Assembly: GCF_002929745.1 (NCBI RefSeq)
Contig: NZ_PJIQ01000007.1
Location: 152,721 to 216,720, forward strand
Source: Arthrobacter sp. B1805
GTDB taxonomy: Bacteria; Actinomycetota; Actinomycetes; Actinomycetales; Micrococcaceae
Reading direction: 5' to 3'
Length of the DNA: 64,000 bases
Shown here: piece by piece, positions 8,801 to 20,121 of the stretch
How the letters are laid out: every line of letters begins with the position of its first letter
Numbering within the stretch: position 1 is the stretch's first letter
Notes under the pieces: model-generated
The model's database searches: none
Seen by the model: the letters and a program-made list of their open reading frames with translations, nothing else
Told to the model about the DNA's origin: nothing
Position numbers and translations under genes: made by a program

Positions 8801-10386
8801 TCACGGGCACGCGTATCGCGAGTACCGGCGGCGGGGGCGCTGAGGGCAGTGGCACGACCGGCCTCATCGATCCCGTCAGGTATCCCCAGTCCGCGTCGCC
8901 CGCTGTCCGCGCCAAACGGGCGTTCGTCCTCCTGGCCATGACGCTCGTCCTTCCCGGGTCCGCGCAGGTCGTGGCGGGCAACCGGCGGCTCGGCCGGCGC
9001 GCCCTGAGGACGACCTTCACCTGCTGGGCGCTCGTCCTCCTCGCACTCGTCCTCGCGCTGACCGACCGCAGTCTCGTCGTCGGCATCGTCACCCACCGCT
9101 GGTGGTCGTTGCTGCTCATCGTGGCGTTGCTGGGCCTCGCACTCGCGTGGGCGCTGCTCTTCGTCAACACGCTGCGCCTGATCCGGATGCCCCTGCTCGA
9201 TCGCGGCGTGCGCCCCCTCGTGGCCGGCACGCTGGCACTGCTCATGGTGCTCACCAGCGGGTCGCTCGCCTACGGCGCCTACGTACTGAACGTGGGGCGG
9301 TCCACCGTGGGTTCGATCTTCCAGTCCGGGCCCGCGTTCGATCCCGTGGACGGGCGGTACAACTTCCTGCTCATGGGCGGCGACGCCGGCGAGGACCGCA
9401 CGGGACGCAGACCGGACAGCATCTCCGTGATCAGCGTCGACGCCGCCACGGGCGCGACGGTGACCTTCAGCATCCCGCGCAACTTCCAGAACGCCCAGTT
9501 CTCCGCGGACTCGCCGCTCTGGGAGGCCTACCCCGAGGGTTACAACTGCGGTGATCCCTGCATCATCAACAGCCTGTACACCGACGTGGCGCAGAACTAC
9601 CCCGACCTGTACCCCGGTGCCACGGATCCGGGGGCGGAGGCGATGATGGACGCCGCGAGCGGCGTGCTCGGGATCGAGGTCCAGGCCTACCTCCTGGTCG
9701 ACATGGGCGGCTTCGAACAGCTCGTGGACGCGATGGGCGGCATCCGCATCGATGCCGGTGGCTGGGTGCCCATCACCGCGGGCGAGATCCCGGGTACCGA
9801 CCCGATCCGCCACTATCCCCCGGACGGGTGGATCAAACCGGGCGTGCAGACGCTCGACGGCTACCACGCGCTCTGGTACGCGAGGTCGCGCGAGTTCGTC
9901 ACGGACTACGACCGCATCGCCCGCCAGCAGTGCGTCCAGCAGGCAATGATCGCCCAGCTCGATCCGGCGACCGTCCTCACCCGCTTCCAATCCATCGCGG
10001 CAGCCGGCACGCAGATCGTCGAGACGGACATCCCGCAGGACCAGCTGGCAAGCTTCGTGGACCTCGGGCTGAAGGCCCAGGGCCAGGAGACGCGCCGCCT
10101 GACGATCGGCCCCCCGGATTTCGGCACCCCCGCCGACAACTTCGTGACCTACCCCGACTTCGACCTCATCCACAGCCGCGTGCAGGACATGTTCGTGCAG
10201 GAGCCGGCCGACCCTGCCGCGAACGCTCCCCTGCAGCTGGAACGCGCAGCCGTCGTCGCGCAGCTGCCGGCGCAGACCATGGACGGAGAGATCACGGAGG
10301 AGTACCTGCAGGAGCTCGCCACGATCGGCGACGACGCCACCCTCGGTGACCTGCTGGCCAACAACGGCCAGTGCTCCCCCGCCTGA
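8797..10386 (+). CDS. LytR-CpsA-Psr (LCP) family cell-wall polymer ligase
   Basis: A 529-residue membrane protein. It has a cytoplasmic N-terminus, about four hydrophobic segments (for example [64 protein letters not shown]), then a large extracytoplasmic LCP domain. Domain hallmarks are [20 protein letters not shown], the SIPRNFQNA arginine motif and [21 protein letters not shown] enzymes move polyprenyl-linked glycopolymers onto peptidoglycan. The multi-helix N-terminus is longer than the single helix of simple LCP proteins. The gene is coupled to purE by ATGA overlap; in mycobacteria an LCP gene also sits near TIGR03089 and purEK. The polymer moved here is not known. Confidence 0.92.
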   Translation: MITGTRIASTGGGGAEGSGTTGLIDPVRYPQSASPAVRAKRAFVLLAMTLVLPGSAQVVAGNRRLGRRALRTTFTCWALVLLALVLALTDRSLVVGIVTHRWWSLLLIVALLGLALAWALLFVNTLRLIRMPLLDRGVRPLVAGTLALLMVLTSGSLAYGAYVLNVGRSTVGSIFQSGPAFDPVDGRYNFLLMGGDAGEDRTGRRPDSISVISVDAATGATVTFSIPRNFQNAQFSADSPLWEAYPEGYNCGDPCIINSLYTDVAQNYPDLYPGATDPGAEAMMDAASGVLGIEVQAYLLVDMGGFEQLVDAMGGIRIDAGGWVPITAGEIPGTDPIRHYPPDGWIKPGVQTLDGYHALWYARSREFVTDYDRIARQQCVQQAMIAQLDPATVLTRFQSIAAAGTQIVETDIPQDQLASFVDLGLKAQGQETRRLTIGPPDFGTPADNFVTYPDFDLIHSRVQDMFVQEPADPAANAPLQLERAAVVAQLPAQTMDGEITEEYLQELATIGDDATLGDLLANNGQCSPA

Positions 10387-10478
10387 CCGACGCCTGCTAC
10401 CGCTGACTGCGGCCGGCTGCTCCCGTTGAGCGGGCCACACGCCGGACGAACACCTCCACGAGCCGAAGGAACCCGACG

Positions 10479-11894
10479 ATGTACCTCCTGGACAACACGC
10501 TGCGCCCCTACGCCTGGGGATCGAAGAGCGCCATCGCCGAGCTGCTCGGGCGGGAGCCGTCGGGCGGGCCCGAAGCCGAACTGTGGGTCGGGGCTCACCC
10601 CGATTCTCCGTCGCACGCGGTGTTCACGGACGGCAGCAGGCGCAGCCTCCAGGACCTGATCAGCCAGGATCCGCAGGGCCTTCTCGGGGAAGCGGTCGCC
10701 GAGCGGTTCGACAACCGCCTGCCGTTCCTGATGAAAGTACTCGCTGCCGGATCCGCACTGTCCCTGCAGGTCCATCCGAGCCTGGAGCAGGCCGCGGCGG
10801 GCTACGACGCAGAGGAGGCCGCCGGGGTCCCGCAGGGCGCGCCGCACCGCAACTACCGCGATCGCAACCACAAGCCGGAGATGATCTACGCGCTGACGCC
10901 GTTCGAGGCCCTCTGCGGTTTCCGGCCGCTGCCCGAGGCGGTCGACATCTTCACGTTCCTGGCCTCCGCCGTCGGACCGGGCTCGCCCGCGCACGAACTT
11001 CTGGACAGCGTCGCCGGATACCTCGCGGCCGGTGACACCGCGGCCCTGCGCTCAGCCTTCACGCTCCTGCTCGAGGCCCCGCAGGACGTCGTGACGGACG
11101 TCGAGAGGGCGGTCGCCGGCCGCAGTGGTCCGTCGGACCAGGACCCGGACGCCGTCGCGCGTGACCTCAGGACCGTCACCGAGCTGAGCGACCAGTACCC
11201 GGGGGACCCGGGCGTGCTCGTGGCGCTCCTGCTCAACCGTGTCTCCCTCCAGCCGGGAGAGGCGCTCTACCTTCCGGCCGGCAACATCCACGCCTACCTC
11301 AACGGGCTGGGCATCGAGGTGATGGCGTCGTCGGACAACGTGCTGCGCGGCGGCCTGACGCCGAAGCACGTGGACACGGACGAACTGCTCTCCACAGTGG
11401 TCTTCGAGCCCCTCGCGCCCCCCGCACTGTCGCCCGAGTACACCCTCCTCGACCAGGAGCTCTACCGACCGCCCTTCGACGAGTTCCAGTTGCAGCGCAT
11501 CGTGCTGGCGGACAGCGCCGCCGGTCCGGACGGGCAGCCCGCCGACGGAGTGGAGGCCGGAGTGGAGGCCGGGGTGGACGGCGGGGTGGATGCCGGAGTG
11601 GATGCCGGAGTGGACGGCGGTCATGCCCACACGGCTCTTCCCGCCGATGAGAGCCTCACCCCCGCCCATGTCCCGGTGGTGCAGAGCGGTCCCGTGGTGG
11701 TCCTCGCGGTCAGCGGACCGATCCTGCTCGACACCCCGAATTCGACGCTCTCGGTGCCCCGCGGTGGAAGCGCCTTCGTCGCAGCATCGGAGGCCCCGCT
11801 CGTCGTCCGACCCGCAGCCGACGGATCCGGGGCGACGGACGGCCCCGTGCTGGCCTTCGCCGTCACGGTGGGCGGGGAGATGCCGGCGCTCTAG
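10479..11894 (+). CDS. manA: Mannose-6-phosphate isomerase, class I
   Basis: Type I phosphomannose isomerase, interconverting fructose-6-phosphate and mannose-6-phosphate; with the GDP-mannose enzyme at 62.4 kb it feeds mannosylation. Zinc-site and active-site motifs are present: GSKSAIAELLG, ELWVGAHPDSPS, LSLQVHPSLEQA (His ligand), YRDRNHKPEMIYAL (Glu/His ligands) and LPAGNIHAYL. GAAGGAACC precedes the ATG. At 471 residues the protein is some 50-70 longer than usual; part of the excess is a 24-residue (GV[E/D][A/G])x6 insertion at about residues 357-380 followed by an Ala/Pro-rich linker before the last cupin strand. The last 4 bases overlap the convergent FemABX gene. Confidence 0.94.
   Translation: MYLLDNTLRPYAWGSKSAIAELLGREPSGGPEAELWVGAHPDSPSHAVFTDGSRRSLQDLISQDPQGLLGEAVAERFDNRLPFLMKVLAAGSALSLQVHPSLEQAAAGYDAEEAAGVPQGAPHRNYRDRNHKPEMIYALTPFEALCGFRPLPEAVDIFTFLASAVGPGSPAHELLDSVAGYLAAGDTAALRSAFTLLLEAPQDVVTDVERAVAGRSGPSDQDPDAVARDLRTVTELSDQYPGDPGVLVALLLNRVSLQPGEALYLPAGNIHAYLNGLGIEVMASSDNVLRGGLTPKHVDTDELLSTVVFEPLAPPALSPEYTLLDQELYRPPFDEFQLQRIVLADSAAGPDGQPADGVEAGVEAGVDGGVDAGVDAGVDGGHAHTALPADESLTPAHVPVVQSGPVVVLAVSGPILLDTPNSTLSVPRGGSAFVAASEAPLVVRPAADGSGATDGPVLAFAVTVGGEMPAL
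11547..11618 (+). repeat. Six-copy 12-bp tandem repeat inside manA
   Basis: Six contiguous copies of the pattern GGRGTGGANGSC (first unit GGAGTGGAGGCC at 11547-11558) encode six Gly-Val-Asp/Glu-Ala/Gly tetrapeptides. The unit length keeps the frame, so copy number could change without breaking the enzyme. Confidence 0.95.
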
Positions 11895-12931
11895 CGTGCC
11901 GCGCGGACTCCCTGTACGGCACCGACCAGACGACCGGCCTGCTTGCGGGCCACCTGCATACCGCGCTTCGCGACCGGCAGCGCGCGGCTGAACAGCGGAT
12001 AGAACGGTGAGAGCGGCAGGTCCCAGGTGCCGGCGAGCTGGTCCTCGTGTTTCGCCCAGCCCATCTTGAAACGCGAGACGCCGTCGTTGAGCAGACCGTT
12101 GAAATCGTAGCGGGACACCCCGCGGGCCTTCATCTCCTGGATGGCGAACCACTTGAGCGCGTAGTTCGCTCGCAGCCGCTCGCCCTCGTCGGTCATTCCG
12201 CCGTAGAGCTCGAAGGAGGTCGTGTCCGTCGTCGAGAGCCAGAGGAACGCGACGACGTCCTCCCCCTGGAAGGCCGCGTACACGGGCGAGGCATCGCCGA
12301 GGTTGTCGAAGATGTCGAGGTAGTAGGCGTCCTCGTGGATCCCGAATCCGGCGCGCTCTGCCGTCAGCCGGTACACGTCGAGGCATGCGCCGATCTCGCT
12401 GCGGACGACCCGCCGGATCTCCAGTCCCTCCCGGCCGGACTTGCGGATGTACTGGCGGTGCTTCTTCGTCATGTCCGCCAGCAGTTCGTCCTCCGACCGG
12501 TTGAGGTCGAGGATGAGCGTCCGACCGATCAGGATGGTGTTCGTGCTCGCCTTCCAGCCGGCACCCGGAAGCGCGCGGACGACGTCGCTCCCGGCATCCC
12601 AGTCCGGCTCGATGGACAGCGCCACCGACCGGTGCGCGGCGCGTACGTAGCCGGCGATGGCCTCGAGGACCTCGATCTCGCGCCCTTGCACCGTCTGCGG
12701 ACCGCGCGGGATGTAGGCGAGGTTCCGGAGCGGCAGGGGCAGCGATTTGCACACGATCTGGGCGGCACCGACGACCACGCCGTTCTCCGCGACCAGCACC
12801 CGGTCGGCACTCCAGCCGTGCGCGGCCTTGGTCTCACCCCAGCCCCATAGCTGCTGGGGATGGCCGGCCAGCTGGTTGACGGTGGTGTCCCAGAGGGCAC
12901 GATCATGGCAGGGCGACACGGAAAGACTCAT
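11891..12931 (-). CDS. FemABX-family aminoacyl transferase (peptidoglycan bridge type)
   Basis: A 346-residue protein with two GNAT-like folds, as in FemA/FemX proteins that add amino acids from aminoacyl-tRNA to lipid II or cross-bridges. Visible features are LWGWGETKAAHGW near the N-terminus, LAYIPRGPQT, the central MTKKHRQYIRKSGREGLEI, and the second domain with FELYGGMTDEGERLRANYALKW and YDFNGLLNDGVSRFKMGW. The last two correspond to the family's GG(M/I)...ANY(L/A)LxW and YDFxGI...GIYxFKxGF signatures. The protein probably sets the interpeptide bridge of this organism; the residue added cannot be deduced. The gene stands alone, tail to tail with manA, and has a leaderless-type promoter. 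Confidence 0.88.
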   Translation of the reverse strand: MSLSVSPCHDRALWDTTVNQLAGHPQQLWGWGETKAAHGWSADRVLVAENGVVVGAAQIVCKSLPLPLRNLAYIPRGPQTVQGREIEVLEAIAGYVRAAHRSVALSIEPDWDAGSDVVRALPGAGWKASTNTILIGRTLILDLNRSEDELLADMTKKHRQYIRKSGREGLEIRRVVRSEIGACLDVYRLTAERAGFGIHEDAYYLDIFDNLGDASPVYAAFQGEDVVAFLWLSTTDTTSFELYGGMTDEGERLRANYALKWFAIQEMKARGVSRYDFNGLLNDGVSRFKMGWAKHEDQLAGTWDLPLSPFYPLFSRALPVAKRGMQVARKQAGRLVGAVQGVRAAR

Positions 12932-12937
12932 CGGACC

Positions 12938-12943
12938 AGCCTA
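12938..12943 (-). promoter_or_regulatory. Leaderless -10 box for the FemABX gene
   Basis: Minus-strand TAGGCT ends 6 bases before the ATG at 12931, with GGTCCG between and no Shine-Dalgarno sequence. Confidence 0.6.
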
Positions 12944-12997
12944 TAGGGGCGCATCACGGACCCGCTGCGCCGGGACTCGCGACGCGACGGGCGGGGT

Positions 12998-14035
12998 CTA
13001 CTTGATGCGGGCGTAGGTCTCCCACTTGTGGGCCTGGTGCTCGCCGTCGACGACGCGGATGGTGCCGGACTTCGAGCGCATGACCATGGACTGGGTGAGG
13101 ACCTTGTCCTTGCTGTAGCGCACGCCGCGCAGCAGGTCGCCGTCGGTGATGCCGGTGGCGGCGAAGTAGCAGTTGTCGCTGGTGACGAGGTCGTTGGTCG
13201 AGAGGACGCGGTCCAGGTCGTGGCCGGCGTCGAGGGCCTTCTGCTTCTCCTCGTCGCTCGTGGGCCAGAGCCTGCCCTGGATGACGCCGCCGAGGGACTT
13301 GATGGCGCACGCCGCGACGATCCCCTCGGGGGTGCCGCCGATACCCATCAGGGCGTCGACGTCGGTACCTTCGCGAGCAGCCGCGATGGCTCCCGCCACG
13401 TCGCCGTCCATGATGAACTTCGTGCGCGCACCGGCTGCCCGGATCTCCTCGACGAGCGGCTTGTGGCGGTCGCGGTCCAGGATCATGACGTTGAGCTGAC
13501 TGACCTTCTTGCCGCTCGCCTTCGCGATGAGGTGGAGGTTCTGCTTGACCGGCAGGCGCAGGTCGACCATGTCGGCGGCTTCCGGGCCGGTGACGAGCTT
13601 CTCCATGTAGAACACGGCGGACGGATCGAACATCGAGCCGCGCTCGGCGACCGCGAGGACGGCGAGCGCGTTGTTGATGCCCAGGGCGGTCAGGCGGGTG
13701 CCGTCGATGGGGTCGACGGCGACGTCGCACTCGGGTCCGCTGCCGTCGCCCACGCGCTCACCGTTGAACAGCATGGGCGCTTCGTCCTTCTCGCCCTCGC
13801 CGATGACCACGACACCGTTGAAGTGGACGGTCTGCAGGAGGGAACGCATGGCATCCACAGCGGCGCCGTCGGCGAGGTTCTTGTCACCGAAGCCGACCCA
13901 GTGGCCGCCCGCGATCGCCGCCGCCTCCGTGACGCGAACGAGTTCCAGCGCGAGGTTGCGGTCCGGCTCGTCGTCCCCGACGGCAAGAGCCGGCGACAGT
14001 GTCGAGTACTGGGCGTTCGTAGCGTTCTGGGACAC
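12998..14035 (-). CDS. glpX: Class II fructose-1,6-bisphosphatase GlpX
   Basis: Gluconeogenic phosphatase converting fructose-1,6-bisphosphate to fructose-6-phosphate. The GlpX motifs are WVGFGDKNLADGAAVDAMR, GEGEKDEAPML, the metal-binding VDPIDGTRLTALG, and IGGTPEGIVAACAIK. Length (about 345 residues) is typical. I prefer GTG 14035, which has GAGGA five bases upstream; an ATG at 14047 in frame lacks a ribosome site. A good -10 box (TATGAT) lies about 50 bases upstream of the start. Its neighbour on the other side is divergent (DUF4245). Confidence 0.95.
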   Translation of the reverse strand: MSQNATNAQYSTLSPALAVGDDEPDRNLALELVRVTEAAAIAGGHWVGFGDKNLADGAAVDAMRSLLQTVHFNGVVVIGEGEKDEAPMLFNGERVGDGSGPECDVAVDPIDGTRLTALGINNALAVLAVAERGSMFDPSAVFYMEKLVTGPEAADMVDLRLPVKQNLHLIAKASGKKVSQLNVMILDRDRHKPLVEEIRAAGARTKFIMDGDVAGAIAAAREGTDVDALMGIGGTPEGIVAACAIKSLGGVIQGRLWPTSDEEKQKALDAGHDLDRVLSTNDLVTSDNCYFAATGITDGDLLRGVRYSKDKVLTQSMVMRSKSGTIRVVDGEHQAHKWETYARIK

Positions 14036-14095
14036 GTTTATCCTCATCGTCGAAGGTGTTCAGGCAGTACGCGGGCGTACCTGTTCCGTGCTGTC

Positions 14096-14101
14096 ATCAT
14101 A
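14096..14101 (-). promoter_or_regulatory. -10 box for glpX
   Basis: TATGAT on the minus strand, one base off consensus, predicting a start near 14089 and a leader of roughly 55 bases. Confidence 0.5.
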
Positions 14102-14189
14102 GGCGGGCACCGCCCTGCCCGCCCTGTGATGACGCGTACATGCATCCCGATGCGGCGCTCTCCGGTTAGGCAGCATGGCCGGTATCAGC

Positions 14190-14195
14190 GAAAAT
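14190..14195 (+). promoter_or_regulatory. Possible leaderless -10 box for the DUF4245 gene
   Basis: GAAAAT, with the two most conserved -10 positions intact, followed by GGAAGG and GTG 14202. Weak because the first T is missing. Confidence 0.35.
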
Positions 14196-14201
14196 GGAAG
14201 G

Positions 14202-14939
14202 GTGAGCGAACACGGCGATGAGCGGACCACCCCAGCAACCGAGCCCGGTGCGGGTGCAGGCAGGGACGCGGCCGCGCACCCCGCGCAGCGCCCGGGTACG
14301 GACCCACGGCTCGAGGCGGAACTCGACGACGACGCGCCTCCCATCACACTCACCCCGAACCAGGCGAAGCGCGCGAGCTCGACCGTGCGCGGCATGCTGC
14401 TCGCCACTGGCGCGACGATCGCCGTCGTGCTCCCCGTCTACTTCCTGAACCCCACCTACACGGCTGAGACGTACCGGCGCGACATCGACGTCGCCACCGT
14501 TGCCCGCCAGGCGGCCGGCGACGCCGGCTACCTCCCCGCTGCACCGAGCCTGCCCGACGGCTGGTCGTCCAACTACGCGCGCTGGGTCACCGGCCGCAGT
14601 GACAGCGTGGATTTCTGGGAGGTGGGCTTCCTGACGGCGGACACCGGCTTCATCCAGCTCACCCAGACCGACGACGCCAATCCCACCTGGATCGCGCAAC
14701 GGATCGGAGAAGCACAGGTATCGGGAACACGGTCCATCGGCGGCCTCGAATGGGAACTGCTCGACGCGCCGGACGGCGACTCCGTCCTGACGGCCGACGT
14801 CGACGGCTCCACCGTCATCCTCAACGGCGAGGCGAGCCTCACGGAATTCGACACCATGGGAGCGGCAGTCGTGGAGGAGGTCCGGCAGAACGCGGTCGAG
14901 GAGGCCGAGCGCCTGTCATCTTCGCGAGCGGACGGCTGA
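14202..14939 (+). CDS. DUF4245 domain protein, single-pass membrane
   Basis: About 245 residues: a disordered acidic/Pro-rich N-terminus, one membrane helix (GMLLATGATIAVVLPVYFL), then an exported domain. Family features are NPTYTAETYRRDIDVATVAR, LPDGWSSNYARW, the FWEVGFLT strand, and a Trp-rich middle. DUF4245 proteins are actinobacterial and uncharacterised; in many genomes the gene lies near glpX and fumC, as it does here. GTG 14202 has GAAAAT six bases upstream, fitting a leaderless start; ATG 14175 is the alternative and adds nine residues. It ends 19 bases before the carbonic anhydrase start. Confidence 0.85.
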   Translation: MSEHGDERTTPATEPGAGAGRDAAAHPAQRPGTDPRLEAELDDDAPPITLTPNQAKRASSTVRGMLLATGATIAVVLPVYFLNPTYTAETYRRDIDVATVARQAAGDAGYLPAAPSLPDGWSSNYARWVTGRSDSVDFWEVGFLTADTGFIQLTQTDDANPTWIAQRIGEAQVSGTRSIGGLEWELLDAPDGDSVLTADVDGSTVILNGEASLTEFDTMGAAVVEEVRQNAVEEAERLSSSRADG

Positions 14940-14945
14940 TCCCAG

Positions 14946-14951
14946 TACAGT
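14946..14951 (+). promoter_or_regulatory. Leaderless -10 box for the carbonic anhydrase gene
   Basis: TACAGT, then seven bases, then GTG 14959; no ribosome site. Confidence 0.55.
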
Positions 14952-14958
14952 GGGCGGC

Positions 14959-15573
14959 GTGACTCAGCAATTGACGCCCGCCGCGGCGTGGCACCGGCTG
15001 CAGGAGGGTAACGCGCGGTTCGTCGCCGCCGACGTCTCCCACCCCAACCAGGACGCCTCCCGCCGCACCGCCCTCGTGAACAACCAGAATCCGTTCGCCG
15101 TGATATTCGGGTGCTCGGATTCACGCCTCGCCGCGGAGATCATCTTCGATCTCGGCCTCGGAGACGTCTTCGTGGTGCGTACAGCCGGGCAGGTGATCGA
15201 CGACGCCGTCCTCGGCTCGCTCGAGTACAGCGTCAGCGTCCTCAAGGTGCCGCTGATCGTGATCCTCGGGCATGACAGTTGCGGTGCCGTCACGGCGACC
15301 ATGAACGCCGTCGACACCGGGGACATGCCGACCGGTTTCCTCCGCGACCTCGTCGAGCGGATCACGCCGTCGGTCCTGACCGCTCGCCGGGCCGGGATCA
15401 CGGAGGTGAACCCCACGGTGATCGAGCACACGAAGCAGACCTCCAAGCGGCTCGTCGACAGTTCGCGCGTGATTGCCGAAGCCGTCGCGGACGGCAGCGT
15501 GGCTGTCCTGGGCGTCTCCTACCGCCTCGATGAGGGCAAGGCCGTGCTCGTGTCAGGATTTGGCGCACTGTAG
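14959..15573 (+). CDS. Beta-class carbonic anhydrase
   Basis: Zinc enzyme that hydrates CO2 to bicarbonate, cytosolic, 204 residues. The zinc ligands are all visible: Cys and Asp in [12 protein letters not shown], and His and Cys in [10 protein letters not shown], spaced as in the family. It may supply bicarbonate to carboxylases such as PurK. The start is GTG 14959 on promoter spacing; an upstream GTG at 14950 adds three residues. The fumC start follows 23 bases after the stop, but fumC also appears to have its own -10 element. Confidence 0.94.
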   Translation: MTQQLTPAAAWHRLQEGNARFVAADVSHPNQDASRRTALVNNQNPFAVIFGCSDSRLAAEIIFDLGLGDVFVVRTAGQVIDDAVLGSLEYSVSVLKVPLIVILGHDSCGAVTATMNAVDTGDMPTGFLRDLVERITPSVLTARRAGITEVNPTVIEHTKQTSKRLVDSSRVIAEAVADGSVAVLGVSYRLDEGKAVLVSGFGAL

Positions 15574-15583
15574 CGGCGAGGGC

Positions 15584-15589
15584 GAGAAT
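15584..15589 (+). promoter_or_regulatory. Possible leaderless -10 box for fumC
   Basis: GAGAAT then six bases then ATG 15596. It has the same layout as the DUF4245 element and the same missing first T. Confidence 0.3.
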
Positions 15590-15595
15590 TGCCGC

Positions 15596-17071
15596 ATGAC
15601 TCCAACGCCTGCAGCCAGCCCTGAATCCAGCTCCACGACCGGCGCTACGCCGGGCACGGGGGGTGCGGAGTACCGCATCGAGCACGACACGATGGGCGAG
15701 GTGCGCGTTCCCGTCAACGCCCTCTACCGTGCCCAGACGCAGCGCGCCGTCGAGAACTTCCCGATCTCGGGCACCACCCTCGAACGCGCGCACATCGAGG
15801 CGCTGGCCCGCATCAAGAAGGCGGCGGCGACGGCCAACGCCGAACTGGGGGTGCTCGACGAGGAGCGCGCCCGGGCCATCGAGGCCGCCGCGGAGGACGT
15901 CGCTTCTGGCAGGTACGACGGCGACTTCCCCGTCGACATCTACCAGACCGGTTCGGGGACCTCCTCGAACATGAATGCCAACGAAGTCATCGCGACCCTC
16001 GCGAGCCGCGCGCTCGAAGCGGCAGGCAGCACGATGACGGTCCACCCGAACGACCACGTGAACGCGTCGCAGTCCTCGAACGACGTGTTTCCCACCTCGG
16101 TCCACGTCGCCGCGACATCGGCTCTCGTCAAGGACCTCGTTCCCGCACTGGTGCACCTCGCCGAGGCGCTCGAACGCAAGGCCGAGGAGTTCAGCACCGT
16201 CGTGAAGTCGGGCAGGACGCACCTGATGGACGCCACGCCTGTCACCCTCGGCCAGGAGTTCGGCGGCTATGCGGCTCAGGTGCGCTACGGCATCGAACGC
16301 ATCCAGGCGTCCCTCCCCCGCGTCGCCGAGGTGCCTCTGGGCGGTACTGCCGTCGGCACCGGCATCAACACTCCTGCCGGCTTCTCCGCGCGGGTCATCG
16401 AGCTGCTCGCCGAGGACACCGGGCTCCCCCTCACCGAGGCGCGCGATCATTTCGAGGCACAGGCCAACAGGGACTCCCTCGTCGAGGTCTCGGGCATGCT
16501 GCGGACGATCGCCGTCTCGCTCACGAAAATCCACAACGACCTGCGCTGGCTCGGCTCGGGACCCAACACCGGGCTCGGCGAGATCGCTCTCCCCGATCTT
16601 CAGCCCGGTTCGTCCATCATGCCCGGCAAGGTGAACCCGGTCATCGCCGAGGCTGTCATCATGGTGTGCGCCCAGGTGGTCGGGAACGACGCCACTGTCG
16701 CGTGGTCGGGCACGAACGGCGCATTCGAACTCAACGTCGGCATCCCCGTGATCGCCCGCAATGTGCTCGAATCGATCCGCCTCCTCAGCAACTCGACCCG
16801 GGTGTCGGCCGACCGGATGATCGACGGCATCACCGCCAACGTCGAACGTGCCCGGTTCCTCGCCGAGGCGTCCCCTTCGATCGTGACGCCACTCAACAAG
16901 TACATCGGCTATGAGAACGCGGCAAAGATCGCGAAGAAGGCAGTTGCCGAGGGCCTCACGGTGCGCGAGGCCGTCCTCGCACTCGGTTTCGTCGAGAGAG
17001 GCGAGCTGACCGAGGAGCAGCTCGATTCGGCCCTGGATGTACTGTCCATGACTCGACCTCCGCAGGCCTGA
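15596..17071 (+). CDS. fumC: Class II fumarate hydratase
   Basis: TCA-cycle enzyme, fumarate to L-malate, homotetramer of about 490 residues here. The family signature [12 protein letters not shown] is intact, as are [17 protein letters not shown], the histidine-containing [19 protein letters not shown], and [18 protein letters not shown] 25-residue Ser/Thr/Pro-rich N-terminus precedes the conserved [15 protein letters not shown]. It is followed by a strong hairpin terminator, closing the glpX-divergent transcription unit. Confidence 0.96.
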   Translation: MTPTPAASPESSSTTGATPGTGGAEYRIEHDTMGEVRVPVNALYRAQTQRAVENFPISGTTLERAHIEALARIKKAAATANAELGVLDEERARAIEAAAEDVASGRYDGDFPVDIYQTGSGTSSNMNANEVIATLASRALEAAGSTMTVHPNDHVNASQSSNDVFPTSVHVAATSALVKDLVPALVHLAEALERKAEEFSTVVKSGRTHLMDATPVTLGQEFGGYAAQVRYGIERIQASLPRVAEVPLGGTAVGTGINTPAGFSARVIELLAEDTGLPLTEARDHFEAQANRDSLVEVSGMLRTIAVSLTKIHNDLRWLGSGPNTGLGEIALPDLQPGSSIMPGKVNPVIAEAVIMVCAQVVGNDATVAWSGTNGAFELNVGIPVIARNVLESIRLLSNSTRVSADRMIDGITANVERARFLAEASPSIVTPLNKYIGYENAAKIAKKAVAEGLTVREAVLALGFVERGELTEEQLDSALDVLSMTRPPQA

Positions 17072-17111
17072 AGCTCGTAGGTCAACCGCCGGCCGTCGAA
17101 GGTCGTCGCAC

Positions 17112-17141
17112 GAAGGGGCGCACCTGTGGGTGCGCCCCTTC
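17112..17141 (+). terminator. fumC terminator
   Basis: Perfect 13-bp stem GAAGGGGCGCACC / GGTGCGCCCCTTC with a 4-base TGTG loop, 40 bases after the fumC stop. No long U-tract follows, as is common in this group. Confidence 0.85.
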
Positions 17142-17162
17142 TGCGTACCAGGAATGGTTAAT

Positions 17163-17191
17163 TTGCACCGATCATTCGATAGTGCAATTAT
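17163..17191 (+). promoter_or_regulatory. tetR promoter with inverted-repeat operator
   Basis: TTGCAC (17163-17168), a 17-base spacer and AATTAT (17186-17191) form a promoter that ends 7 bases before GTG 17199. The same stretch holds an inverted repeat, TTGCAC ... GTGCAA (17163-17168 and 17182-17187), embedded in AATTTGCAC / GTGCAATT. It overlaps both promoter boxes and is the obvious autoregulatory site for the TetR protein encoded next. Confidence 0.65.
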
Positions 17192-17198
17192 GTATTCC

Positions 17199-19564
<2,366 letters not shown>

Positions 19565-19596
19565 CCGCGTCGCGGGGGCAGACACCACGCTCTCAC

Positions 19597-19639
19597 CCTC
19601 GGCCCTGCAGTCGTCGGGCCGAGGCCTGCCGGGCAGGCC
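19597..19639. terminator. Bidirectional terminator between exporter and NUDIX genes
   Basis: Two adjacent hairpins in the convergent gap: CCTCGGCCC / GGGCCGAGG (9 bp) and GGCCTGC / GCAGGCC (7 bp). Confidence 0.65.
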
Positions 19640-19645
19640 GCCGTG

Positions 19646-20116
19646 TCACCGAACGAAACGCGTGCGTCCGTCGAAGGAGCCCGCGCCCTGCACGAGCGCG
19701 AGGTGACGGGCGTTCAGGGCGGGCAGGCCGTCCAGTGGGAACCAGCGGACGTCGAGCGATTCGTCGTCGTTCACCCGAGCGGTCCCGCTGACCCACCGGC
19801 ACCTGAAGTCGAGGTTGAGGAAGGTGCACACGTCCCCATTGGGAAAGGTGATGGGACCGACGACACCGGCGTCCAACAGGTACTCGACCTCGACGACGAC
19901 CCCCGTCTCCTCCTCGATCTCCCGTCGCAGCGCAACCGCTGGTTCCTCTCCCGGCTCGACCATCCCGGTGATGATGGTCCAGGCGCCGGTGTCGGCGCGT
20001 TGTCCGAGCAGGACATCCCCTTCATCGTTGAACACGACTCCCCCGACGCCCGGGAGCCACAGCGGATCATGACCGATCTTGCGGCGCAGGGCGAGGACGA
20101 ACTCCGGGGTGGGCAC
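19646..20116 (-). CDS. NUDIX hydrolase
   Basis: A 156-residue protein with a complete Nudix box running from GMVEPGEEPAVALRRE to EIEEETGV (the GX5EX7REUXEEXGU pattern), which binds metal for pyrophosphate-bond hydrolysis of a nucleoside diphosphate-linked substrate. The N-terminus LALRRKIGHDPLWLPGV is typical of ADP-ribose pyrophosphatase-like or NADH pyrophosphatase-like members; the exact substrate is open. GTG 20116 is chosen because TACGCT stands 7 bases upstream; a longer reading frame exists but overlaps the prepilin peptidase gene. Confidence 0.92.
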   Translation of the reverse strand: MPTPEFVLALRRKIGHDPLWLPGVGGVVFNDEGDVLLGQRADTGAWTIITGMVEPGEEPAVALRREIEEETGVVVEVEYLLDAGVVGPITFPNGDVCTFLNLDFRCRWVSGTARVNDDESLDVRWFPLDGLPALNARHLALVQGAGSFDGRTRFVR

Positions 20117-20121
20117 GCTTT

